Shown here piece by piece: positions 8,490-14,549 of a stretch of DNA of 20,806 nt (positions within the stretch are counted from its first letter, which is position 1; every line of letters starts with the position of its first letter). The translations under genes and the position numbers were made by a program. The notes under the pieces were generated by a model. The model did not search any database, was not told the DNA's origin, and saw only the letters and a program-made list of their open reading frames with translations. The stretch comes from a virus: positions 1-20,806 of the IMG/VR virus record IMGVR_UViG_3300042326_000458; one strand, written 5' to 3'.

Positions 8490-9026
8490 ATGAGTGGCAC
8501 GAAGGACACGAACTGGAAAAGCTACTGCGGGCCTGAGTATGATGGCCGCATTATCGGGCCAGACAACTGGCAAGCTCCGGCTGTTCCTTCAAACTACGAC
8601 GATCTGTTCAAATGCTCAGACGTAAATGTGCTGAACGTAGTCGATCTGGATATTCCAGACGGCTCGCAGGAGGACGCGATTGATTGCGTGCGCGGATCGC
8701 TTTATACTTTCTCAAATTGCAAGGTTCGCGGAAGCGTAACGGTGAAAGGCAGTATTAACGGCTGGACGCTGCAAGACTCGCTGGCCGATGGCTTGTTAGA
8801 GTTTGGGCAGTATGACAATTACTGGTATGCGGGACGGCCACCGACGCAGGAGATCAAGATTAAGAACTGCACTTCGTCGAGTGGCGGCAAGATCACGATA
8901 CGGCTATGGGATGCGACATATCCTTTCGTCTGCAACACTCGTCACCGCGTGCAGCGCGTGCCTAAATTTATTTGGTTTCCGTATTTCTGTTTTCGTAAAC
9001 TTCAACAAGCAATCTTTGGCATTTAA
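8490..9026 (+). CDS. Unknown 178-aa beta-rich protein
   Basis: Reads MSGTKDTNWKSYCG onward. An upstream in-frame ATG at 8433 would overlap the 50-aa gene and add an Arg-rich stretch unlike the rest, so ATG 8490 is preferred. The middle has short alternating polar/hydrophobic strands (LYTFSNCKVRGSVTVKGSINGWTLQ, shortened here; IKIKNCTSSSGGKITIRLWD) at near-regular spacing, as in right-handed beta-helix or solenoid proteins. There are several cysteines. The last 35 residues change to basic and aromatic (RHRVQRVPKFIWFPYFCFRKL), possibly a membrane-interacting tail. It lies between fibre and holin genes. Candidate roles are a fibre accessory, a spike-like protein or a lysis-linked factor. No catalytic motif is recognised, so it is not called an endolysin. 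Confidence 0.7.
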   Translation: MSGTKDTNWKSYCGPEYDGRIIGPDNWQAPAVPSNYDDLFKCSDVNVLNVVDLDIPDGSQEDAIDCVRGSLYTFSNCKVRGSVTVKGSINGWTLQDSLADGLLEFGQYDNYWYAGRPPTQEIKIKNCTSSSGGKITIRLWDATYPFVCNTRHRVQRVPKFIWFPYFCFRKLQQAIFGI

Positions 9027-9031
9027 CTACC

Positions 9032-9430
9032 ATGCTTGACCTATTCACAAACGCACTTGGCGGTGGCGCACTCGGTGTCTTGCTCCGCATCGGCAACGGC
9101 TTCTTCGAGAACTACAAAGCTGGGCAGGATCATAAGCGCGAGTTAGAGAAGGCAACGGTCATGGCTGGTATCGCCAGCGATAAGGCTAAGTGGGATGCGT
9201 TCACCGCGAGCCAACAGGCGGCGACTCCTCCGGCTAACGTCTCACCGTGGGCGGCTAATGTTATCACGCTCTTTCGACCCGCGATCACGTTGCTACTGCT
9301 GATACTCGTTACGCTTGTTTTCTTCCGCGTCACCGCACTTGAGCAAGCCGAGATGATCGACGAGATTCAGTTCTGCGCTTTCAACTGTATTGGGTGGTGG
9401 TTCGGTGATCGGATGAGCCGTAAGAAATAA
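9032..9430 (+). CDS. Holin-like membrane protein (GTA/3TM holin type)
   Basis: 132 aa. An N-terminal Gly-rich segment (LFTNALGGGALGVLLRIGNGFF) is followed by a charged helix (ENYKAGQDHKRELEKATVMAGIASDKAKW), an Ala/Pro stretch, one strong TM helix (FRPAITLLLLILVTLVFF, about 86-103) and a final hydrophobic part ending CIGWWFGDRMSRKK. The W-FGDR-x(n)-K ending and this order are typical of small phage holins of the 3TM family, which open the inner membrane at lysis. The leader TTTAACTACC has no SD but nearly matches the leader of the capsid gene at 11982. An endolysin is not evident nearby, so the lysis assignment rests on this protein and position only. Confidence 0.7.
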   Translation: MLDLFTNALGGGALGVLLRIGNGFFENYKAGQDHKRELEKATVMAGIASDKAKWDAFTASQQAATPPANVSPWAANVITLFRPAITLLLLILVTLVFFRVTALEQAEMIDEIQFCAFNCIGWWFGDRMSRKK

Positions 9431-9435
9431 TTCAC

Positions 9436-9498
9436 ATGAACGGCCCATTTGATGAGGATGAGGACGACGAGGACGAGCAGGAACTCGTGATGGTTTAA
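9436..9498 (+). CDS. Possible 20-aa acidic minigene
   Basis: ATG 9436 to TAA 9498 encodes MNGPFDEDEDDEDEQELVMV. It sits 5 bp after the holin stop with the A-rich ATTCACATG context used by neighbours. Its TAA forms part of the hairpin at 9492-9520. Nine of its 20 residues are Asp or Glu in a central acidic run. It may be chance; no family is recognised. Confidence 0.25.
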   Translation: MNGPFDEDEDDEDEQELVMV

Positions 9499-9520
9499 CC
9501 GCGCCGCAGCGGATTAAACC
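9492..9520. terminator. Hairpin between convergent genes, possible bidirectional terminator
   Basis: GGTTTAACCGC (9492-9502) pairs with GCGG (9509-9512) and TTAAACC (9514-9520), with one bulged A at 9513 and a six-base loop. That makes an 11-bp stem with one bulge. It lies where the + strand lysis genes meet the - strand phosphoesterase gene. The phosphoesterase TAA (9514-9516) and the minigene TAA (9496-9498) both fall in the stem. Neither strand has a real T-run after it, so intrinsic termination would be weak. Confidence 0.45.
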
Positions 9521-10536
9521 TTGATGTTGCTGACCACGAACTCGCCGGAAGCACTCAGCGTGACTTCGGCGTAACCGTGCGACCAGCGATTGTATCGCGA
9601 ATACATCGGATGCAAATCGCACAAGCAACCGAGTGACCACGTTGCAATCGATTTGCCGCGAACGTCATTCTCGACGTGTTCGCTAACTTGATGGTGATGA
9701 TTCACGAGCGAGGACGCTTTCGTTCGCATGAATAATCCACGCGCTGCGTTGACTGGGCCGATCATCGGCGTCGGGTATTCGTGACCGTGCAGCACCGTAA
9801 GGTTGCCGAGGTAGATCGCACGCTTCTCATTAACGTAATCGAAACCACGTTCCTTGAGTTGCAGCAGTTCCGTAAGCGTGATAATCTTCAGATCGTAAAT
9901 CTCAGGCGCGGCGCTCATCACATAATGATCGAGACGTTCCTCGTGGTTGCCGTCCTTCCAAATCTTTTTTGCTTTGGGATAACGCTCATCGAGCGCGTCC
10001 AAGAAATCATTCGTCGTCTCGATCTCTTTTTTAACAGATCGACAGCGCGGGTCTTTCATGAAGCGCGACAGCTTATAGAAGTCGATTGTGTCACCGTTCA
10101 AAATAATCAAGTCCGGCTTAAACTTATCCAGTCGAGCGAACACGTTACGCAGCGCCTTGACTGAATGATACGGCAAGTGGATGTCGCCCAGCACGGCGAT
10201 CTTCGCGTCACGATTCAATTCGTTCTTAACGATGTGCGGAATGAAATCGGATTCATCCGAGGGCGGGATGAAATGCGATGGCTCCGACTTCTCAACGAAT
10301 TTATTAGACCTTACTGCTTTGGCTAAATTGTTCGCACCTTGTTTGCCGCGCAGATACCTGATGCTAGTTCGCACGTTCTCTAATTTTGATTTAAGCCAGA
10401 CATCGGGATTATCAGCGATCAATTTTCGCGCAATCGTGCGACTCGGCAGATCATTCCATTTTAACAGCGCGTCTCTTATTATCTTGGATTCGATTTCTTG
10501 CATAAGAAAGGCAGAGCGTTTTTTGCGCTCTGCCAT
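9514..10536 (-). CDS. Calcineurin-like metallophosphoesterase with N-terminal helical/HTH region
   Basis: 340 aa. Residues 112-310 carry the calcineurin-like metallophosphoesterase motifs in order: GDIH (117-120), NGDTID (147-152), DGNHEER (195-201), LHGHE (249-253), with a possible final histidine set NHHH (279-282). These ligate two metal ions in phosphatases and nucleases of this superfamily. Residues 12-65 (ALLKWNDLPSRTIARKL, then ENVRTSIRYLRG) look like a helix-turn-helix, suggesting a DNA or RNA substrate. I have seen this HTH-phosphoesterase arrangement in other phages without a defined role. It is the only antisense gene here and has its own promoter candidate, so it resembles a moron. 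A second start at Met12 (10503) lies just beyond a hairpin that covers the first start. Substrate is unknown. Confidence 0.85.
   Translation of the reverse strand: MAERKKRSAFLMQEIESKIIRDALLKWNDLPSRTIARKLIADNPDVWLKSKLENVRTSIRYLRGKQGANNLAKAVRSNKFVEKSEPSHFIPPSDESDFIPHIVKNELNRDAKIAVLGDIHLPYHSVKALRNVFARLDKFKPDLIILNGDTIDFYKLSRFMKDPRCRSVKKEIETTNDFLDALDERYPKAKKIWKDGNHEERLDHYVMSAAPEIYDLKIITLTELLQLKERGFDYVNEKRAIYLGNLTVLHGHEYPTPMIGPVNAARGLFMRTKASSLVNHHHQVSEHVENDVRGKSIATWSLGCLCDLHPMYSRYNRWSHGYAEVTLSASGEFVVSNIKV
10510..10534 (-). promoter_or_regulatory. Terminator-like hairpin at the start of the phosphoesterase gene
   Basis: On the - strand a nine-base arm GGCAGAGCG and its exact complement CGCTCTGCC enclose a seven-base loop (CAAAAAA), and TTTCTT follows. 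The stem begins at the G of the first ATG (10534-10536). Stem plus U-rich tail resembles an intrinsic terminator or attenuator, and it could also mask the start codon. It is also coding sequence (ERKKRSA), so it may serve no RNA function. Confidence 0.4.
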
Positions 10537-10569
10537 AAAGATTGACTGCCCATGAAGCGTTTCGCGGGT

Positions 10570-10626
10570 CTCAGTTGCCGCGTGTCCATCTTTATAATAG
10601 TGCGGATGTTAAATTTGACAACTGAG
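10570..10626. promoter_or_regulatory. 8-bp inverted repeat flanking divergent -10 boxes
   Basis: CTCAGTTG (10570-10577) and its exact complement CAACTGAG (10619-10626) are 41 bp apart. The dyad centre (about 10598) falls on overlapping -10-like boxes: TATAAT at 10593-10598 on the + strand and TATTAT at 10599-10594 on the - strand. The right arm overlaps the - strand -35 and the left arm occupies the -35 place of the + strand, which lacks a TTGACA match. The + strand box would start transcription about 30 bases before the protease ATG at 10637. The arms could be an operator or activator site. Confidence 0.4.
10594..10621 (-). promoter_or_regulatory. Sigma70-like promoter for the phosphoesterase gene
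   Basis: On the - strand TTGTCA (10621-10616) and TATTAT (10599-10594) are separated by 16 bp. Each differs from consensus at one base. Transcription would start near 10587, giving a leader of about 50 bases before ATG 10536. It is the best promoter match I found in the window. Phage or non-E. coli-like promoters could differ. Confidence 0.5.
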
Positions 10627-10636
10627 GCGCTTTACG

Positions 10637-11605
10637 ATGACCCCGATTATTTCATTTGCTGCCGTAGCGGATTCCAAGATTGATGCCGAAGCTGGCGTGA
10701 TCCGTGGCGTTTCGCTCATTACCGTAGGCCCAGCCCTCGGTCACGGCGTTGCGATTGATCGCAAGACGCTTGAGCAGGTTAAGACCGCTGCCGAGTTATA
10801 TACCGGCGGTCTGAAGGTGAAACTCGATCACTCCGGCGGTGCGGGTGATATCATCGGCTACATCGACACGATGCGGATCGAGGGCGACAAGTTGCTGGGC
10901 GATTTGCACTTACTGCAAAGCTCGCCGCACCGCACCTACATCCTCGAAATCGCGCAGCGCATCCCCGACACGTTCGGTCTCTCGATTGCGTTCTCCGGCC
11001 CAAGTGAAGTCGGCGCGGATAAAAAAACCATTTTGCAGCGTTGCTCTGAGATTTACTCCGTAGACCTCGTGAGCGAACCCGCTGCCAATCCAGACGGATT
11101 CTTTAGTCGCAAACTCAAGGAACTTGAGAGCGTGATGCCGAAGAACGAACCGTCTGGCACTCCACAATATAATAATCCTATGAATGAAGATGATAAAAAG
11201 TCCATCGGTGGCATGATTGAATCTGCTATGATGGCGATGAATGATCGCCTTTCCAAGCTGGAAAGCGCAATGGCTCCTGCCGGTAAGGTTGAAGCCGATG
11301 ATGAGAAGGTCGCTGAAATGAAAGCGAAGAACGACATGATCACGAACGCCGCTAACGAAGGTGCGCTCGCGGCCATCCGTGAATTTAGCAAACAGTTCGG
11401 CGCTCCTGCTGCTCCTGTTGCTTCCGCTGAAGCTGTTAAACCAGCCGATGCAGTCAAACGCAGCTTCGAGCAAATCGTCGCTGACAAATCCGTCGAGCTG
11501 AAGGGCAACAAGTCTGCTGCCATTTCGTTCGCGGTTAAAAACCATTCTGCCGAATACACCGACTATCGCGCCCGCGTTCAGTCTGGCGAAATCGTCAAAC
11601 TCTAA
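10637..11605 (+). CDS. Prohead protease with C-terminal scaffold region
   Basis: 322 aa. Residues 1-160 look like a capsid maturation serine protease of the HK97/assemblin-fold type: KVKLDHSGG gives the likely histidine (H65), DTFGLSIAFS the likely nucleophile (S116), and EIYSVDLVSEPAANPDG the typical segment after it (D143 or E148 as possible third member). Residues 182-322 are charged, helical and Ala/Lys-rich, as in scaffold proteins (MNDRLSKLESAM, EMKAKNDMI, Ala/Pro linker, ELKGNKSAAISFAVKN). The protease would cut scaffold and itself during head maturation. Fused protease-scaffold arrangements are common, as in lambda C/Nu3. ATG 10637 has no SD; the leader holds the dyad promoter region. 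It is followed 12 bp later by the decoration gene. Confidence 0.8.
   Translation: MTPIISFAAVADSKIDAEAGVIRGVSLITVGPALGHGVAIDRKTLEQVKTAAELYTGGLKVKLDHSGGAGDIIGYIDTMRIEGDKLLGDLHLLQSSPHRTYILEIAQRIPDTFGLSIAFSGPSEVGADKKTILQRCSEIYSVDLVSEPAANPDGFFSRKLKELESVMPKNEPSGTPQYNNPMNEDDKKSIGGMIESAMMAMNDRLSKLESAMAPAGKVEADDEKVAEMKAKNDMITNAANEGALAAIREFSKQFGAPAAPVASAEAVKPADAVKRSFEQIVADKSVELKGNKSAAISFAVKNHSAEYTDYRARVQSGEIVKL
11180..11605 (+). CDS. Possible nested scaffold protein from an internal start
   Basis: An in-frame ATG at 11180 (Met182 of the protease) lies at the boundary between protease and scaffold region, after the linker EPSGTPQYNNP. It would give a 141-aa scaffold alone, as lambda makes Nu3 from inside gene C. 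The preceding bases, AATATAATAATCCT, are A/T-rich like the leaders of other genes here (compare CTAATCCTAAACTAAT before 11618). There is no SD. This is an inference from domain boundary and leader similarity. Confidence 0.35.
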   Translation: MNEDDKKSIGGMIESAMMAMNDRLSKLESAMAPAGKVEADDEKVAEMKAKNDMITNAANEGALAAIREFSKQFGAPAAPVASAEAVKPADAVKRSFEQIVADKSVELKGNKSAAISFAVKNHSAEYTDYRARVQSGEIVKL

Positions 11606-11617
11606 TCCTAAACTAAT

Positions 11618-11968
11618 ATGTCTACCCAATATCTTAACAGCGGCACGTTTCTGGCTAACTCAGCCTTGACCGCTTTCCGTCTCGTGACGATCTCCAGCAA
11701 CCTCGGCGTTGGCCTTTGCGCTACCGGCGGTGTTGTTGACGGCGTTACTCAAATCGACGCAGCTTCCGGCGACTACGTCACCGTTGGCTTCCTCGGTAAC
11801 AATACCATCAAAGTCGCTTTGCTCGCTGGCCCAGTAACGGTCGGCAACACTCTGTTCGCTGTCGCTGGTGGCCTCGTTGCCATCACCGGCACGGTCACCG
11901 TTGGCAAATCACTTAGCACCGCGTCTGACGCGAATGCCGTGGTTGAAATCCTTCCTCGTAACCTTTAA
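11618..11968 (+). CDS. Capsid decoration (cement) protein
   Basis: 116 aa, small and rich in Gly, Ala, Val and Thr, with many short beta strands (YVTVGFLGNNTIKVALLAGPVTVGNTLFAV, shortened here) and almost no charge. Size and position between the protease/scaffold and major capsid genes match lambda gpD, which binds as trimers on the expanded capsid and holds it against DNA pressure. The sequence style resembles DUF2190-type capsid cement proteins more than lambda gpD itself. Starts at ATG 11618 after CTAAACTAAT with no SD. The capsid gene follows 13 bp after its stop, so the two are likely made from one transcript in large amounts. Confidence 0.7.
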   Translation: MSTQYLNSGTFLANSALTAFRLVTISSNLGVGLCATGGVVDGVTQIDAASGDYVTVGFLGNNTIKVALLAGPVTVGNTLFAVAGGLVAITGTVTVGKSLSTASDANAVVEILPRNL

Positions 11969-11981
11969 TTTATAAACTACC

Positions 11982-12947
11982 ATGTATAGTAATTCTGCTG
12001 CAGTGTTTCGTGGCGATATCGCCGGTGTTCTCGAACAGTCCAAGGAATGGGAGAGTGGACTCATCGGGGCAAAGATCATGCCGGTGCTGAACGTTCCTGT
12101 TCGCGCCGGTCAATATCCTTCTTTCCAACTCAAAGAAGGTCAGTTGCTCAAGAGCGACATCAAACAGCGTGCGGTCGGTGCATCTTACGCTCGCATGACG
12201 AACTCTTACAATCAAGAAACCTATCAATGCCAAGAATTCGGTGTGGAAAATCCTATAGACGATACGGTGAGTTTGGACGTATCGAGATTTTTCGACGCCG
12301 AGGTTATGGCCGCAAAACTCGCTCAGCGCAAGTTGATGCTTGGTCACGAGCTTCGCGTTGCTGCGAAGATTTTTGACTCCGGCACGTTCACCGCGACCAA
12401 TTCTGGCACGGCTTACACGACCGCTAACTTAGCCACGTTTGACGTAGGTCTCGACGTGCAGGATGCCATTGACCGCTTGCTCGCCAAGGGTGAGTCGGCG
12501 TCTAACCTAAAGGTCGTCATTCCTTACCCAGTATGGACGCGCATTCGTGCCAGCACGAAGTTCCAGAACCGTTTACGCGGCGCTGGCATTTCGAGCGACA
12601 CGATCTTGAACGCTTCGACACAGGCTGCGGCTGATGTGTTCGGCGTGCAAGAGGTGCTGGTCGGTCGCGCCTCCTATGACTCGGCTCCTGAAGGTGTGGC
12701 GTTCGCTGCCGCTAATGCGTGGGCGAATACCTACATCTTCGTGGGTTCAGTCTCCGAGGGCAGCGCGGGTTACTTCGGCGGCGGCGCTGGGTTTACCTTG
12801 AACTGGTCGGAGTATGGCCCTGCGTTTGGTGTTAGCACCTACCGCGAGGAGTCGATCAAATCGAACATCGTGCGCGCTTCGCAATATGTTGCCGAGAAAA
12901 TCGTCAATTCCAATGCCGGTCAGCTTGTCACCACTCAATACAGTTAA
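11982..12947 (+). CDS. Major capsid protein, lambda gpE-like
   Basis: 321 aa, near the 341 aa of lambda gpE. The N-terminal part has LEQSKEWESGLIGAKIMPVLNVPVRAG, typical of the N-arm and E-loop approach in this family. The middle has FGVENPIDDTVSLDVSRFFDAE and a long helix (AKLAQRKLMLGHELRVAAKIFD, shortened here). The C-terminal half has DVGLDVQDAIDRLLAKG, KVVIPYPVWTRIRAS, then DVFGVQEVLVGRASYDSA and WANTYIFVG, all expected for gpE-type (Phage_cap_E) shells with the HK97 fold. Position after decoration protein and before a strong terminator fits a highly expressed shell protein. The leader ATAAACTACC lacks SD and resembles the holin leader. I do not see a clear cleavage site for the protease. 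Confidence 0.85.
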   Translation: MYSNSAAVFRGDIAGVLEQSKEWESGLIGAKIMPVLNVPVRAGQYPSFQLKEGQLLKSDIKQRAVGASYARMTNSYNQETYQCQEFGVENPIDDTVSLDVSRFFDAEVMAAKLAQRKLMLGHELRVAAKIFDSGTFTATNSGTAYTTANLATFDVGLDVQDAIDRLLAKGESASNLKVVIPYPVWTRIRASTKFQNRLRGAGISSDTILNASTQAAADVFGVQEVLVGRASYDSAPEGVAFAAANAWANTYIFVGSVSEGSAGYFGGGAGFTLNWSEYGPAFGVSTYREESIKSNIVRASQYVAEKIVNSNAGQLVTTQYS

Positions 12948-12972
12948 TTTATTAAATTAAATTGGTGAACAG

Positions 12973-13008
12973 AGCCTCACGCTTAACTGCGTGGGGCTTT
13001 CTGTTTTT
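12973..13008 (+). terminator. Intrinsic terminator after the major capsid gene
   Basis: AGCCTCACGC (12973-12982) pairs with GCGTGGGGCT (12989-12998), ten pairs including one G-U, around the loop TTAACT. It is followed by TTTCTGTTTTT to 13008. It lies 25 bp after the capsid stop and 20 bp before the first glycosyltransferase gene, so it would cap the head transcript and lower expression downstream. Confidence 0.85.
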
Positions 13009-13028
13009 GACGGTTCGTATGATACCTC

Positions 13029-14549
13029 ATGCGCCTATCTCTCTGCGTTATTTGCGGCAACGAATCGGAACACATCTTGCAAATGCTCAATTCGTTTGAG
13101 CCGATCTTTGATGAGCTATCGCTGGTGCGAGCTATCGGTGGTCAAGAGCCGGACGACACCGTGGATAAGGCGCGTGCGTGGTGCGGCGAGAACGGCAAGG
13201 ATTTCCTGTTCTCGGAATACATCAACACTCTGACCGCACAAAAATGGCCGCACGTCGATTCGTTCTCGGACGCTCGCAATGCGGCGTTCGCTCAAGGCAC
13301 AGGCGACTGGCTTTTGTGGGCTGACTGCGACGATCTGATCGAGGGGACTAGTATGTTCCGCGAATCGCTTAAAAGCGCCAAGGACGACGTTCTAATGGCA
13401 CGCTGTCCGTATGATGTCAGAGGCTCAAACAAGAAGCTGCTTCGCGAGCGCGTTATCCGGCGATCAACCTTTGAAGCCGGACGCCGCTGGCATCACGACG
13501 TTCACGAGAACCTGCTCCTGCTCGCTAACGATAAGCACGAGGACTGGCAGCAGCCGGTTTGGATACACTCGCCCAACGTGATCAAGCGAGCGAACCGAAA
13601 GCGGAACTTGAAGATTCTTGGCAAGTCGGTCGCGGAATCGGCAACGCAATACTTTTACATTCACCAAGAACATTACTGCGACGGCAATCGACCGGCGGCA
13701 GAGCAGTTCGGCAAGATCGCGATCTCGTTCCCGAATCTAGAAAGCTCGTTCCGTTACGAGGTGTTGCTAAATTTAGCGCGTATTTCCGGCATCAACCGCG
13801 AGGCGATGCAGTATGCTTTGCAAGCGCACGGCGTTTTCCCTTGGTGTCGCGAGGCGATTGCTACTATGATACTATTGCATTTTGAGAGGCAGGATGCCAA
13901 GCGAGCGTCTTACTGGGCTGAGACTATGCTGAAGCTCGATGTGCCGAGCGTCGCGGATCGACCGTGGACGCACGAGCGCAAATGGTATGACTGGGCTGGC
14001 TGGGATTTGGCAGCGCGTGCGGCACGGCTTTCCGGCTTCACGACGCTCGCTGAGATACGCCAAATGCATTGCCATAAAACAGAGGAGCCAAGGATCACGC
14101 TTCTGCACGCGACCAAGGATAACACCTCAAACGCGGTGGCTTGCCGTGACGCTTGGCTAAATGCCGCGACCGATCCGGCGCACGTTGAGCATATCTTTGC
14201 AATCAACTCCGACGACGAAACCAGCACGGTAATGGTCAAGCAATTCCAGCACGTTAACGTGAAAGGAACGCTCGACGACGCGCTCAATTCAGCCAGCAAG
14301 AAAGCGCGTGGGAATCTACTGATCGAGGTGCGGGATAACTACGCGCCAGCGTTGCAATGGGATTCAAAACTTTTTGATTTGATCTCAGGTCGTGACCTCA
14401 ATTCTACGCCACTAAGGATCAAGATCAAGGAGGTCGATCAGCGCATAATTTCTCGCGCACAGTATCGAGCGCAAGCCGAGGTGTTCACCGCATCGGAGCC
14501 GGACTGCGAGGTCTTGGAGGCGGTGGAAAGGATCACGCTCATTCGGTGA
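13029..14549 (+). CDS. Family 2-type glycosyltransferase with second GT-like C-terminal domain
   Basis: 506 aa. The N-terminal 1-160 carries the GT-A pattern of family 2: LSLCVICGNE with ILQMLNSFEPIFDEL, FSDARNAAFAQGTGDWLLWADCDDLI with the DxD-type DCDD at 99-102, and RRWHHDVHE at 152-160, matching the vHE acceptor-side motif. A helical middle part (about 200-345) has TPR-like spacing. Residues about 353-506 resemble another GT-A core (ITLLHATKDN, VEHIFAINSDDETS, AR..GNLLIEVRDNY), but where DD is expected it has RDN, so this half may be inactive. It would transfer a sugar to an unknown acceptor, perhaps a virion protein, given its place between capsid and neck genes. It follows a terminator and no clear promoter is seen; TATGAT at 13018-13023 lacks a -35. 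Confidence 0.8.
   Translation: MRLSLCVICGNESEHILQMLNSFEPIFDELSLVRAIGGQEPDDTVDKARAWCGENGKDFLFSEYINTLTAQKWPHVDSFSDARNAAFAQGTGDWLLWADCDDLIEGTSMFRESLKSAKDDVLMARCPYDVRGSNKKLLRERVIRRSTFEAGRRWHHDVHENLLLLANDKHEDWQQPVWIHSPNVIKRANRKRNLKILGKSVAESATQYFYIHQEHYCDGNRPAAEQFGKIAISFPNLESSFRYEVLLNLARISGINREAMQYALQAHGVFPWCREAIATMILLHFERQDAKRASYWAETMLKLDVPSVADRPWTHERKWYDWAGWDLAARAARLSGFTTLAEIRQMHCHKTEEPRITLLHATKDNTSNAVACRDAWLNAATDPAHVEHIFAINSDDETSTVMVKQFQHVNVKGTLDDALNSASKKARGNLLIEVRDNYAPALQWDSKLFDLISGRDLNSTPLRIKIKEVDQRIISRAQYRAQAEVFTASEPDCEVLEAVERITLIR

Noticed and set aside
10910-11629. 239-aa antisense frame opposite the protease gene
   Set aside because: Covers the protease/scaffold and decoration start; composition mirrors the + strand codons and no domain is visible.
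13007-13023. Promoter for the glycosyltransferase genes (TTGACG, TATGAT)
   Set aside because: The two boxes are only five bases apart, so they cannot serve one promoter, and neither has a suitable partner.
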